A stretch of 64,000 nucleotides of DNA from JAKFFN01 sp036675025 (GCA_036675025.1 JAKFFN010000113.1:1-64000); one strand, 5' to 3'; shown: positions 34,523 through 44,010, numbered from the stretch's first letter. The notes: a model not told the origin generated them from the letters alone. Numbers and translations: made by a program.

Positions 34523-35590
34523 ATGAACGTGCAGCCAAATCCGCGCGGGCGGGGTACCCCCGGTAACCCGCAGAACCGGTTCGAGAAGCACGCCATCGAG
34601 GTACAACTGGAGGATTTCGAGCACGAGGAGCTGCCCCCCGCGCCGGGAACCCAATTCATACCCGATCTAAGCAAGTCGATCCTGACGAAGAACGACAGCC
34701 CCGATGTCGGCTTCACCTGGAGCATCAACCCGTACCGCGGATGCGAGCATGGATGTTCCTACTGCTATGCGCGTCCGTACCATGAGTATTTGGGTATGTC
34801 TGCCGGTCTGGATTTCGAATCCAAAATTCTTGTGAAAGAGGATGCACCACAACTGCTACGAAAGGCCCTGGACCGGCCTAGCTATGAGCCAGACATCATA
34901 GCTATGAGCGGCGTGACTGACTGCTATCAGCCCGGCGAGCGGCAGTTTGAGCTGACCCGCGGATGTCTTAAGGTTCTGGCGGAGTACAAGAACCCCGCAG
35001 GTCTCATTACGAAGAACCGGCTGGTGACTCGCGACATTGACGTGATGAGGGAGATGGCATCGTGGAACGGCATCTGCGTCCTGCTGTCAATCACAACACT
35101 CGATCCGGAAATGAGTGGTAAACTGGAGCCGCGGGCATCCCGTCCCCAGGCGCGGCTTGATGCGATCAGTAAACTCGCCGATGCTGGCATTCCGGTTGGC
35201 GTAAATGCCGCGCCGATGATACCCGGCCTTACCGACTCAGAATTGCCTGCCATAATAGCCGCGTCAGCGGCGGCCGGTGCCAAGTTCGCCGGCTATACCG
35301 TAGTGCGCCTGCCAGGTGCCGTACATGGAATTTTCGAAGGATGGTTAAACCGCAATTTTCCCGATGCAGCCAGTAAAGTGATGAATCGGATCCGAGACGT
35401 ACACGGCGGAAATGTGAGCGACAGCCGCTTTGGCGTACGCATGAAAGGGGAGGGAGAGTATGCTACCCAACTGCGTGGACTATTTAACGGCAGCTGCCGG
35501 AAAGCCGGCCTGACTAACGGCTTTCCAGAAATGACGACAGAGCACTTCCGACGCCCGCAGAAGGGCCAGATGGACCTGTTCGACATTTAA
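34523..35590 (+). CDS. PA0069-family radical SAM protein
   Basis: 355 residues from ATG 34523. A radical SAM domain carries the 4Fe-4S ligands in GCEHGCSYCYARP (CxxxCxxC). The N-terminus NPRGRGTPGNPQNRFEK and the segment SILTKNDSPDVGFTWSINPY mark the PA0069 group, related to spore photoproduct lyase (SplB). Function of this group is not established; a DNA-linked or cofactor role has been suggested only by similarity. MSGVTDCYQPGE and GLITKNRLVTRDIDVM are further conserved parts. A TTG-initiated form adds seven residues. The intact copy lies 3.8 kb from the truncated relative at 30468, with the VCBS gene between them. Confidence 0.9.
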   Translation: MNVQPNPRGRGTPGNPQNRFEKHAIEVQLEDFEHEELPPAPGTQFIPDLSKSILTKNDSPDVGFTWSINPYRGCEHGCSYCYARPYHEYLGMSAGLDFESKILVKEDAPQLLRKALDRPSYEPDIIAMSGVTDCYQPGERQFELTRGCLKVLAEYKNPAGLITKNRLVTRDIDVMREMASWNGICVLLSITTLDPEMSGKLEPRASRPQARLDAISKLADAGIPVGVNAAPMIPGLTDSELPAIIAASAAAGAKFAGYTVVRLPGAVHGIFEGWLNRNFPDAASKVMNRIRDVHGGNVSDSRFGVRMKGEGEYATQLRGLFNGSCRKAGLTNGFPEMTTEHFRRPQKGQMDLFDI

Positions 35591-35662
35591 CCTGCAGGCT
35601 ATTTCCTTGACACGAGTATAGCTCCATCCATCTTCCTATTTACGCAAACCCCAGAGGCAATA

Positions 35663-37801
35663 ATGTATCGTTGGACTGTTACCCCGGCTTTTCTGTCAGT
35701 ATTTCTTTGTTTTAATGTGATGGCTGGAGGTTCCGCACAAACCAGCCAGACGTCAAAACTTTCCAACTTCGATTACACTGGGGTTCGTCTACTTGATAGC
35801 CATTGGAAAGACCAGCAGCAGGATGTAATTGAGTACTACCTCTCGATTCCTACGGATAACTATCTCATTGGTTTTCGTAAACGTGCAGGCAAGCCGGCGC
35901 CGGGTACTGAACTGGGCGGCTGGTACTCAGAAGATCGGTTTAACTCCTTCGGGCAGATACTCTCCGGTTTGGCGCGATTCCATGCGGCAACTGGGGATAC
36001 AAAGGTAAAATCCAAAGTCGATGAGATGGTGGCGGGATTCGTCGAATGTATCGAGCCTGACGGATACCATTTTTACTCGCGCAACTGCAACGCTCCCCAC
36101 TACGAGTTCGATAAATTTCTCGGTGGCCTTATTGACGCCAATTTGTACTGCGATAATGCTATAGCCCGTCAGGCCATCTCGCCGATTACAGACTGGGCGA
36201 TCCAGAATCTGGACCCAAGTCCAAAGTACCCACAACTTCCCGGCCAGGCTAACGTAGAAGGTTACACTCTCACTGAGAACTTGTACAGGGCATACATCCT
36301 TACCGGTGACCAGAAGTATCGGGATTTTGGAAAGCATTGGGAGTATTGGGGATGGTGGGATAAGTTCATCACTAAGTCCCCGGTGGATCTTTACATCCAG
36401 CCTGATGGCAACAAGATGCCTCACTACCACGCTTACAGCCATGTAAATTCGCTTGGCGGCCTGGCCACCGGATATACGGTAACGCAAGATGACAAGTACC
36501 TGGATAGACTGATAAACTCCTATGATGTTACCAGGAAAAATCAGGCTTATGTAACAGGGGGTTATGGCCCAATGGAGCGATATACACATCGCACCGCCCT
36601 GGAAAAGGCAATCGATTATTCTAACCGTCACTTTGAAACTCAGTGTGGTTCGTGGGCTGTCTTTAAACTTTCAAAGTACCTGCAGACATTTACAGCAGAC
36701 GGCCGCTACGCCGATTGGGCGGAGCAGATGATATACAACGGCATTGGTGGCAGCATCAATATGGACGCCGGGGGAAAAGTCCAGTATTTCAGTAACTATT
36801 CATCTCGCGGCGCGAAGAAGATTAACATTAATCCGTGGTCTTGCTGCACTGGCACCCGGCCCCAGGCGGTCGCCGATTATGTTGATCAAATTTATTACAA
36901 AGACGGATCAGATCTCTATGTAAGTCTGTTCCTGCCATCGCAAGTCTCGTGGCAAGTAGATAGCAGTACTGCAACTTTAAAAATGGAAACCGCATTTCCA
37001 GCAGAAGAACGCGTTCGCATGGTCATAGACCATGGTCCGTCAACATCGTTTACGATTAACGTACGCCGGCCATCCTGGCTGGCTGGAGATGCACAGTTCA
37101 CCGTTAATGGAGAATCAATAGCAACAAGCATTTCCGCCAGCAACTGGTACCCAATCTCCAGGAGTTGGAGTAGCGGTGACGTCCTGGAATTTAACCTGCC
37201 TATGAAGCCCGAATGGAAACCGTTCAATCCTGAAAATCCATTTCCTGGGGCAGTAACTTACGGTCCGGTGGCCCTCGCCTGGCTTTCTTCTTCAGATAAT
37301 CCGTCCGAAGGCCGAACACCGGAGCAACTAATCAATGCGCTGCAAAGGAGTACCGGCCAGTTTTCCTGGAGCGTTAATGATAGCCCGTCTACTATAGTTA
37401 AGCCCTGGTATATGGTGGGCCCTGAAGAAAAATATCATCTGTACCTGGATCCAAAAACCGGGCAGTACGTTGATCTCGGAAATGGATGGCGAACCAATGA
37501 AATCCACATGATTTCTGATCTTCCGAAATCCGAAGCAACTTTCTCTTTTGAAGGCACGGGCGTCCGTTTCCATTACTCCCGGTTTGATGATGCCGGAATT
37601 GCCAAGGTCCTGGTCGATGGTAAAGAAGTTGCGCTTATAGACCAATATGCACCAGGGCGAAACATTGATGCTCATCGTGATATTACAGAGCTACCTGATG
37701 GCAAACACACGCTCGCTGTTATTTGTAGTGGTGAGAAGAATCCCGCTTCAAAGGCACGAGTGATAAATATTAAGCGGTTTGAAGTTCTTAACGGCAGTTA
37801 A
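35663..37801 (+). CDS. Secreted GH127-like (DUF1680) glycosidase
   Basis: 712 residues. A signal peptide (FLSVFLCFNVMAGGSAQ) is followed by an alpha/alpha toroid (residues about 40-420) of the GH127 beta-L-arabinofuranosidase family, then beta-sandwich domains. Typical stretches are GGWYSEDRFNSFGQILSGLA, YVTGGYGPMERY and the pair of cysteines in WSCCTGTRP. By analogy with HypBA1 the first (about C394) is the nucleophile and both bind zinc. The upstream ligand region reads FETQCGSW, with Cys328 in place but Thr where the family's usual E-x-C Glu stands and a Glu one residue earlier (E325). It probably removes L-arabinofuranose or a related sugar from plant or algal glycans. The last ~130 residues look like a carbohydrate-binding module. 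Confidence 0.82.
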   Translation: MYRWTVTPAFLSVFLCFNVMAGGSAQTSQTSKLSNFDYTGVRLLDSHWKDQQQDVIEYYLSIPTDNYLIGFRKRAGKPAPGTELGGWYSEDRFNSFGQILSGLARFHAATGDTKVKSKVDEMVAGFVECIEPDGYHFYSRNCNAPHYEFDKFLGGLIDANLYCDNAIARQAISPITDWAIQNLDPSPKYPQLPGQANVEGYTLTENLYRAYILTGDQKYRDFGKHWEYWGWWDKFITKSPVDLYIQPDGNKMPHYHAYSHVNSLGGLATGYTVTQDDKYLDRLINSYDVTRKNQAYVTGGYGPMERYTHRTALEKAIDYSNRHFETQCGSWAVFKLSKYLQTFTADGRYADWAEQMIYNGIGGSINMDAGGKVQYFSNYSSRGAKKININPWSCCTGTRPQAVADYVDQIYYKDGSDLYVSLFLPSQVSWQVDSSTATLKMETAFPAEERVRMVIDHGPSTSFTINVRRPSWLAGDAQFTVNGESIATSISASNWYPISRSWSSGDVLEFNLPMKPEWKPFNPENPFPGAVTYGPVALAWLSSSDNPSEGRTPEQLINALQRSTGQFSWSVNDSPSTIVKPWYMVGPEEKYHLYLDPKTGQYVDLGNGWRTNEIHMISDLPKSEATFSFEGTGVRFHYSRFDDAGIAKVLVDGKEVALIDQYAPGRNIDAHRDITELPDGKHTLAVICSGEKNPASKARVINIKRFEVLNGS

Positions 37802-37814
37802 GGCGCGGGGTTAG

Positions 37815-38486
37815 CTATGCACGCTGACGCACAGGTATCTTGTAGATTTGCCCATCTGCAATACCATAAACCTTATCGCCCGCCTTTGGCTTTACGCTAG
37901 CCGTGCCAGTAAATCCGCCGAAAGCTGGCAGCAATGCCCACCCCAGCGAAAAGAGAAAACATGGCAGACGCATCGCGTGGCCAACACTGTCATACAGTTT
38001 AATCGATGGATGAACATGCCCTGATAGCACGAACAGCCCCGCCTGCTCACACGGCTCGTGGCAGTAAAGAAACGGCCCGTCCTGAATGGGGCGCCTGGAA
38101 AACTCAATATCCCAATGCGCAGGCGGCTCATTGCTACTGCGGTCGTGATTACCCATAACAATAGTCACGGCTACAGAGGCATGCTGTACGCGCCAGGTCT
38201 CCAGCATGTCCATGGTGCGGTCGCATTGTCCGGTACGATGATGAAAGAAGTCACCCAGTACGATCAGGCGTTCGGCCTGAGTAATACTCAGCAAATTTGT
38301 CACTCGGTTGAGGTCATTAGCTGTGGTACCTGCAGGAACAGGCACACCCGCCTGTCGAAATGCTGAAGGCTTGCCAAAATGTGGGTCTGCGATAAGCAGG
38401 GTCTTTCGGGCCGGCCAGAACAATGCACGGTCTGCCAGCAATTGAAGCTCTTCTCCAGCCCACTTACACATAGCGGTCGTTGTCAT
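37815..38486 (-). CDS. pdeM: Ligase-associated DNA damage response phosphoesterase PdeM
   Basis: 223 residues from ATG 38486. Calcineurin-like metallophosphoesterase with all metal-binding motifs: IADPHFGK, VLGDFFHHR, VMGNHDRS, LYCHEP and LSGHVHP. The N-terminus WAGEELQLLADRALFWPARK and the C-terminal CFLFSLGWALLPAFGGFTG are typical of the PdeM group, which is linked in genomes with an Lhr-like helicase, ATP-dependent ligase and exonuclease. It is predicted to act on DNA or RNA ends. Start ATG 38486 overlaps the ynfA stop by 4 nt (ATGA). An upstream in-frame extension to 38711 covers ynfA in another frame and is rejected. Confidence 0.93.
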   Translation of the reverse strand: MTTTAMCKWAGEELQLLADRALFWPARKTLLIADPHFGKPSAFRQAGVPVPAGTTANDLNRVTNLLSITQAERLIVLGDFFHHRTGQCDRTMDMLETWRVQHASVAVTIVMGNHDRSSNEPPAHWDIEFSRRPIQDGPFLYCHEPCEQAGLFVLSGHVHPSIKLYDSVGHAMRLPCFLFSLGWALLPAFGGFTGTASVKPKAGDKVYGIADGQIYKIPVRQRA

Positions 38487-38815
38487 GAACGCGGCGCCAG
38501 TACTATTATTGCCGTACCCATCAGTATCACCGTAAGTCCTGCCAAATCCCAACGGTCGGGTCGAATACCTTCCACCACCCACAGCCATACCACGGCTACC
38601 GACACATAAACGCCGCCATAGGCTGCGTAGGTGCGACCCGCCGCTGCGGGGTGCAGCGTCAGCAGCCAGGCGAACAGTGCAAGCGACATTGCTGCCGGAA
38701 CAAGCAGCCACGCTGAGCGCCCCTGCTTAAGCCACAGATAGGGCAGGAAACAGCCAACAATTTCGGCGACAGCCGTTGCGGCGAAAAGCCCGTATGTCTG
38801 AAGAAGGCGCATCAT
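38483..38815 (-). CDS. ynfA: YnfA-family small membrane protein
   Basis: 110 residues, four transmembrane helices, UPF0060/YnfA family, which resembles small multidrug resistance (SMR) transporters. Family marks: GLFAATAVAEIVGCFLPYLW, AAGRTYAAYGGVYVSVAVVW and WDLAGLTVILMGTAIIVLAP. Glu in AVAEIVGC is at the position of the coupling Glu of SMR proteins. Either of two adjacent ATG codons (38815, 38812) may serve as start. It is placed between the helicase (28 nt upstream) and pdeM (4-nt overlap) of the repair operon, so it is almost certainly co-expressed with them; its link to repair is unknown. Confidence 0.92.
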   Translation of the reverse strand: MMRLLQTYGLFAATAVAEIVGCFLPYLWLKQGRSAWLLVPAAMSLALFAWLLTLHPAAAGRTYAAYGGVYVSVAVVWLWVVEGIRPDRWDLAGLTVILMGTAIIVLAPRS

Positions 38816-38843
38816 TGACAACTGCTACACGAAAACCCTGCGA

Positions 38844-41351
38844 TCAATCGGTACTCATGTCCTCTTCAGCCATGATTTCAAGCTGAGACACCATCCGTTT
38901 GATCCTGTCGGCGTAGCTTTCGCTCGAAACGTGAGCTGTTGCACTCGCCATTCGACTTGCCCATAGGGGGAAAGCCAGTGGCGTAAACCTTGTCACACGG
39001 ATAAGGCGAAGCTGTGTCTCCTGCAGGCGTCTCAGCGCCTCTCCCAGACGAACTACCTCCATTTGCCGTTCCATCACTTCGCGCCGTGCCTGGTCAAGCA
39101 GCAGGTTTTCCGGATCGTACTTGTTAAAAACATCAAAAAGCAGGCTGGTAGAAGATTGCACCTGCCTGGCAACTTTAGGTGCACCCGGGTAGCCTGTAAA
39201 TATAAGTCCCGCCACCCGCGCCACCTCGCGAAACTGTCGTTTTGCCAGTTCGGTCGCATTAATTGACGCAAACAGATCATCCAGCAGCCGGTCCGGCGAA
39301 AGGATCTGGCGCCACGCCTTCTCATCCATTTTCAAATCGATAGGCTCATGGCTCAAGAGTTCAAACCCATAGTCGTTCATGGTCACGCCGATTGTGCGCG
39401 GGTTCAACTGGGAGACTCTCCAGGCAACCAGGCCGCCAAGCCCTTCATGCACGAAGTGCCCTTCGAAGGGGTACAGGAAAACGTGGTAGCCCTCCCGGCT
39501 GCGTATGAACTCAATAAGCAGTTCATCCTTTGCCGGTATTACTGACCAGTGTGCCTGGATATCCAGCACCGGTTTTACCTTTTCCATCTCAGGCCCCTCG
39601 AAGTTCCCATGCCGTGCATCATCCAGTTTATCACGCACTGCCTGGCCTAACTGGCTGGTAATGGGCATGCGGCTTCCGCCCCAGGTCGGCAGCGCGCCGC
39701 TCTGCTTCTCTGCGAACTTTACCGTCGCCGTCATTTCCTTAAGGCGCACCAGTTCAAGCAGCCGGCCCGCAAATACGAAGCAGTCGCCGTTCTTCAGTTT
39801 CGCCAGGAAGTTCTCTTCCACTGTGCCCAGGATGCCGCCGCCCTGCAGCTTTAAGGCGATGTTCATATCTGATGTAATTGTGCCGATATTAAGGCGATGA
39901 AGCTTCGCCATCTTATCACTGGAAATTGCCCAGCGGTTATCGTACTTATGAACCTTCTTGAACTGGTCGTAAGCTCGCAGCGCCTGCCCGCCATGGCTCA
40001 GGAAATCAATTACCCAATCCCATTCCTGCCGAGTCAGTTTTCGGTAAGACCATGCCTTACGCACTTCATCAAAAAGCTGCTCTTCGTCAAAACCTTCGCC
40101 GGCGGCGAGGGTCACTACGTGCTGAGTCAGCACGTCAATCGGGCGATCCGGAGGAATCCGCAGTTCTATCCGGCCCGCCTCGGCGGCGTCGCGGGTTGCA
40201 GAATACTCCACCAGTTCAAACGCGTTAGTGGGCACGCAGAGCACCCGGCTCACGCCCCCCGGCTGGTGACCACTGCGCCCCGCGCGCTGAAGCAGGCGCG
40301 CCACGCCCTTAGGGCTGCCGATCTGGATCACCTGGTCCACAGTGGGAAAATCTACACCAAGATCCAGGCTCGACGTACACACTACGCACTTGATCACGCC
40401 TGTGCGCAGGCCGTCTTCCACAGTCTCCCTGATCTCCCGGTCCAGTGAACCGTGGTGCAGAGCCATTCTGTCCTTCCAGCGCGGTCCAGCTTTCATGATC
40501 GATTGATACCAGAGCTCTGCCTGGGATCGCGTGTTAGTAAAAACCAGGGTCGTCTTTGCCCCGGAAATAGCTTTAACAACATCAGGAAGCAACCGCAGCC
40601 CGATGTGACCAGACCACGGAAACCGTTCGATGTTCTCCGGCAGCATGGTCACGATTTCGGTGATCTTGTCGTTCTCTGCGCGAATCAAAACTTTGTCACG
40701 CCTGCCTGTAGCCGTAAGTACATCCAAGGCCATGTCCAGGTTCCCAAGTGTTGCGCTAAGGCCCCAGATCCGCATGTCCGGCAGCCACGTCCTCAACCGC
40801 GCCAGGGCCAACTCCGTCTGGGTGCCCCGCTTATTGCCCAGGAGTTCATGCCACTCGTCCACAACAACGGCTTTCACAGTACCCAGCAGCTCACGCGTGT
40901 TGTCGTAAGTCAGCAGCACCGAAAGGCTTTCGGGCGTCGTCACCAGTGCCGTAGGAAGCTTCGTTTTCTGACGCGCCTTCCGTGATGCCGACGTATCACC
41001 TGTTCGTTTTTCCAGCGTCCAGGGCATGCCAAGGCCTTCGATTGGTGCACGCAGCGCCGAAAGCGTATCGTTGGCAAGAGCGCGTAGGGGAGTGATCCAC
41101 AGCACTTGGGTCGGCGCTGGATCTTTCAGGTTCCATTGCATCTTATCGGGATTGTCAGCCAGCCACTGCGATACCGGACCCAACCACACAGAGTATGTCT
41201 TTCCCATGCCTGTGGGCGCGTTTACCAGTCCATCCGCGCCTTCGGCAAAAGCAGCCCATGCTTCCTGTTGAAACTCGAACGGCTGCCAGCGCTTTCGCCT
41301 GAACCATTTCGCCAGTTCCGGGTGCAGGGTATCTGTTGTGGCCGTTGTCAT
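38844..41351 (-). CDS. Ligase-associated DNA damage response DEXH-box helicase (Lhr-like)
   Basis: 835 residues, close to the Lhr-core length. Motor: Q-type start FEFQQEAWAAF, Walker A NAPTGMGKTYSVW, DEXH box VVDEWHELLG, SAT motif LSATLGNL, motif V SLDLGVDFPTVDQVIQIGS and motif VI RLLQRAGRSGHQPG. A winged-helix and the Lhr-specific C-terminal domains follow (YHVFLYPFEGHFVHEGLGG). 3'-to-5' unwinding of DNA or RNA:DNA hybrids is expected from the Lhr family. ATG 41351 overlaps the ligase stop by 4 nt (ATGA). Part of the exonuclease-ligase-helicase-phosphoesterase repair set. Confidence 0.95.
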   Translation of the reverse strand: MTTATTDTLHPELAKWFRRKRWQPFEFQQEAWAAFAEGADGLVNAPTGMGKTYSVWLGPVSQWLADNPDKMQWNLKDPAPTQVLWITPLRALANDTLSALRAPIEGLGMPWTLEKRTGDTSASRKARQKTKLPTALVTTPESLSVLLTYDNTRELLGTVKAVVVDEWHELLGNKRGTQTELALARLRTWLPDMRIWGLSATLGNLDMALDVLTATGRRDKVLIRAENDKITEIVTMLPENIERFPWSGHIGLRLLPDVVKAISGAKTTLVFTNTRSQAELWYQSIMKAGPRWKDRMALHHGSLDREIRETVEDGLRTGVIKCVVCTSSLDLGVDFPTVDQVIQIGSPKGVARLLQRAGRSGHQPGGVSRVLCVPTNAFELVEYSATRDAAEAGRIELRIPPDRPIDVLTQHVVTLAAGEGFDEEQLFDEVRKAWSYRKLTRQEWDWVIDFLSHGGQALRAYDQFKKVHKYDNRWAISSDKMAKLHRLNIGTITSDMNIALKLQGGGILGTVEENFLAKLKNGDCFVFAGRLLELVRLKEMTATVKFAEKQSGALPTWGGSRMPITSQLGQAVRDKLDDARHGNFEGPEMEKVKPVLDIQAHWSVIPAKDELLIEFIRSREGYHVFLYPFEGHFVHEGLGGLVAWRVSQLNPRTIGVTMNDYGFELLSHEPIDLKMDEKAWRQILSPDRLLDDLFASINATELAKRQFREVARVAGLIFTGYPGAPKVARQVQSSTSLLFDVFNKYDPENLLLDQARREVMERQMEVVRLGEALRRLQETQLRLIRVTRFTPLAFPLWASRMASATAHVSSESYADRIKRMVSQLEIMAEEDMSTD

Positions 41352-42946
41352 TTATTGTGGAGCTCCAACAGGTCGTAAACAAGCTCCAGCGTATCGGCCT
41401 GGTCGGCCGGTTTATCTTTCCGCCACCGCTGAATGCGTGGGAATCTTACTGCAATGCCCGACTTGTTACGTGTGCTTGGTTGAAGACCCTCAAAGGCCAG
41501 TTCAAAAACCAGCTCCGGCTTTACCATGCGCACAGGTCCGAACTTTTCCAGCGTATTCTTTCGAACCCAGGCATCCACTTCTTTAATCTCGGAATCGGTA
41601 AGTCCGCTGTAAGCCTTTGCCACAGTAATGAGTTCATCACCGCGCCAAACCCCAAATGTGTAATCGGTAAACAAACCAGCCCGCCGTCCACTGCCCGGCT
41701 GTGCGTACGTCAGCACGGCGTCCATCGTGTATGGATCTACCTTCCACTTCCACCAGTCACCCTTTACGCGACCGGCGCGGTACGGAGAATCCAGCTTCTT
41801 CAGCATCAGACCTTCAGTACGATTTTCACGCGATAGCTGCCGGTGGTTCGCCAGTTCCTGCCAGCTTTCGGCGTTTACCAGCGGCGAAACATAAAGAGAG
41901 CTGTCTGGTTCCTGGTCACGCAAAAGTGACTCCAATGCCCGGCGACGCTCCGCCAAGGGCCATTCGCGTATATCTTCGCCCTCCAACTCCATTATGTCAT
42001 ACGCCATAAATGCAGTCGGCGTGTCTTTTAAAATTTTAGGGGTCACAGCCTTTCGTGTAATTCGCGATTGCAGGTCCTGAAACGGTGCCGGCCGATCCAC
42101 ATCCCACGCCAGAATCTCACCATCCAATACGGTTCCATCAGGTAGCGACGCTGCCGCGTCACGGATTTCCGGGAACCGGTCGGTCAGCAAATCTTCACCC
42201 CTCGACCATATGATCACCTGTCCCTGTCGACAAATTACCTGGCTGCGGATCCCGTCCCATTTCCACTCCGCCTGGTAATGCGCCGCACTTTCCTGCTCCA
42301 GGAACTCCGTCGGCAGGGGATTAGCCAGGAAAAACGGAAATGGCTTCGCGGGATTTTCTTCCATTATCGCCGGTTCTGCCAGTCCCAGCATAGAAGTCGC
42401 AGTCGGTTCCCAGTTGCCCATCAGGCGGTGCGCCATCACCGCAGGCTCCGCATCGTGCAGTTGGGCTAGCGCCTTTACCACAAGGGTTTTAGAAACACCT
42501 ACGCGAAAAGCCCCTGTGATCAACTTGTTCCAGACGAATCGCTGATTGCAGTCCATGCGTTGCCATAACTCAATAACTGCCTTGCGTCGTTCCTCCTCAG
42601 GCATGGCTCTCAGTTTCAGCAGGTAGTCGTGCACAAGGCGATGGAGTGGAATTTCCATGGGAACTGGATTATCTGGGAGCAGCAGCGCGATTGTCTCCGC
42701 AAGGTCGCCCACATTGTGATAGCATTCGTCAACCAGCCAGTCCGGCAGTCCGGCAGCCTCGCCAACCCAACGCCGCAGCAGCGGGCTATTTACTGCGCGC
42801 TGCACTTTGGCACCCATTAAAAAATAAACAGCCCACGCCGCATCTTCCGGCGGCGCATCTGCGAAATACTTTCGCAAGGCTTCGAGTTTTTCATTGGTCC
42901 GATTTGTGGCATCCAGGTCCATGTACAGGCGGGTAAACTGCTGCAT
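41348..42946 (-). CDS. ATP-dependent DNA ligase (ligase-associated repair operon)
   Basis: 532 residues. An N-terminal helical DNA-binding domain (LYMDLDATNRTNEKLEALRK) is followed by the adenylation domain with the nucleophilic lysine in EWKWDGIR (KxDG motif I). Other motifs visible: WSRGEDLLTDRFPEI (III-like), LDGEILAWD (IIIa/IV) and EGLMLKKLDSPYRAGRVKGD (IV/V) followed by WWKWK. The OB domain ends with GIAVRFPRIQRWRKDKPADQ (motif VI). The enzyme seals nicks using ATP and is additional to the NAD-dependent replicative ligase most bacteria have. Start shares one base with the exonuclease stop (TGATG) and its end overlaps the helicase start. Confidence 0.96.
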   Translation of the reverse strand: MQQFTRLYMDLDATNRTNEKLEALRKYFADAPPEDAAWAVYFLMGAKVQRAVNSPLLRRWVGEAAGLPDWLVDECYHNVGDLAETIALLLPDNPVPMEIPLHRLVHDYLLKLRAMPEEERRKAVIELWQRMDCNQRFVWNKLITGAFRVGVSKTLVVKALAQLHDAEPAVMAHRLMGNWEPTATSMLGLAEPAIMEENPAKPFPFFLANPLPTEFLEQESAAHYQAEWKWDGIRSQVICRQGQVIIWSRGEDLLTDRFPEIRDAAASLPDGTVLDGEILAWDVDRPAPFQDLQSRITRKAVTPKILKDTPTAFMAYDIMELEGEDIREWPLAERRRALESLLRDQEPDSSLYVSPLVNAESWQELANHRQLSRENRTEGLMLKKLDSPYRAGRVKGDWWKWKVDPYTMDAVLTYAQPGSGRRAGLFTDYTFGVWRGDELITVAKAYSGLTDSEIKEVDAWVRKNTLEKFGPVRMVKPELVFELAFEGLQPSTRNKSGIAVRFPRIQRWRKDKPADQADTLELVYDLLELHNK

Positions 42947-44010
42947 CAGTCGCCCGCCTGCTCATCTGACTCAAATGACTGATCCACAGCCTGCTCCGCA
43001 CCCTCCTCGGCTTCTGCAGCCAGTGTCTCACCCGTATAGCGCGTAGGTACGTTGAATGCCTCTACGCGTCCCTGTTCATTAAGGAAGCGCACAAGCGGGT
43101 CAATGTGTCCATGTGTCACGCCCACGCGCTGCGCCCCCGTCGCCTCAATAGCCTCCATCAGCCCTGGCCAGTCGGCGTGATCAGACAAGATAAACCCGCG
43201 GTCCAGCGCGTTACGCCGGCGGGCTCCGCGCACTGCCATCCAGCCCGACGCAAACGCCAGCGAGGCCGGACCAAATTTCTTAAGCCACGGGCTGCCCGCG
43301 GCCGAAGGCGGCGCAATAATTAAAGCGCGCCCTTTTGCATCCTTAGAATTTTCAAGACTCGCTTTCTCTGCAAGCGGCAGGTTAATACCGGCGTCTTTAT
43401 AAAGCGGCAGAAATGGGCTCACCGCCCCATGTACGAAAATGGGTCCGATAGAAGAATCAATACCTCCCAGCACCCGCTGCGCTTTTCCCAGGGAGTAGGC
43501 GAACACCACTGAAACCCGTCCCTTCTCACGGTTTCCACTCCACCAGTTATTAATTGAGCTCATTATATCTTCTTGTGGCGACCAACGGTAAATCGGCAGG
43601 CCAAAAGTACTTTCAGTAATGAACGTGTGGCATCGCACCGGCTCAAACGGCGTACAGGTTTTATCCGGCGTCGTCTTGTAATCCCCACTGAAAACCCATA
43701 CCTCACCCTCATGCTCCAGGCGAACTTGCGAGCTACCCAAAATATGGCCAGCTGGATGCAGCGATACCTTTACGCCATTGATAATCCGGGTCTCTCCATA
43801 AGGGATGGACTCAATATTTGCATCCGGACTCACCCGCACAGCCAACACCTGGTGACCTTCCTTGCTTGTCAGGTAAGATTTACATCCCCACCGGGCATGG
43901 TCGGTATGGGCATGCGTCACAATGGCACGCTCTACCGGGCGCCAGGGGTCCAGGTAAAAATCTCCGGCTTTGCAATACAGGCCACGATCGGTTGGTTGGA
44001 TGAGAGTCAC
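42946..44010 (-). CDS. Ligase-associated DNA exonuclease (metallo-beta-lactamase fold)
   Basis: 354 residues, GTG start at 44010. Metallo-beta-lactamase/beta-CASP-type nuclease similar to SNM1/Artemis and the exonuclease of the ligase-associated repair system. Metal motifs: THAHTDHARWG (HxHxDH), LHPAGHILGSSQV, VWVFSGDYK and the later LSDHADWPGL. Predicted to trim DNA ends before ligation. It is the first gene of the leftward operon, with the promoter in the 123-bp gap shared with the divergent permease gene. No Shine-Dalgarno sequence is clear before the GTG. The acidic C-terminal tail (EAEEGAEQAVDQSFESDEQ) is probably disordered. Confidence 0.94.
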   Translation of the reverse strand: MTLIQPTDRGLYCKAGDFYLDPWRPVERAIVTHAHTDHARWGCKSYLTSKEGHQVLAVRVSPDANIESIPYGETRIINGVKVSLHPAGHILGSSQVRLEHEGEVWVFSGDYKTTPDKTCTPFEPVRCHTFITESTFGLPIYRWSPQEDIMSSINNWWSGNREKGRVSVVFAYSLGKAQRVLGGIDSSIGPIFVHGAVSPFLPLYKDAGINLPLAEKASLENSKDAKGRALIIAPPSAAGSPWLKKFGPASLAFASGWMAVRGARRRNALDRGFILSDHADWPGLMEAIEATGAQRVGVTHGHIDPLVRFLNEQGRVEAFNVPTRYTGETLAAEAEEGAEQAVDQSFESDEQAGD

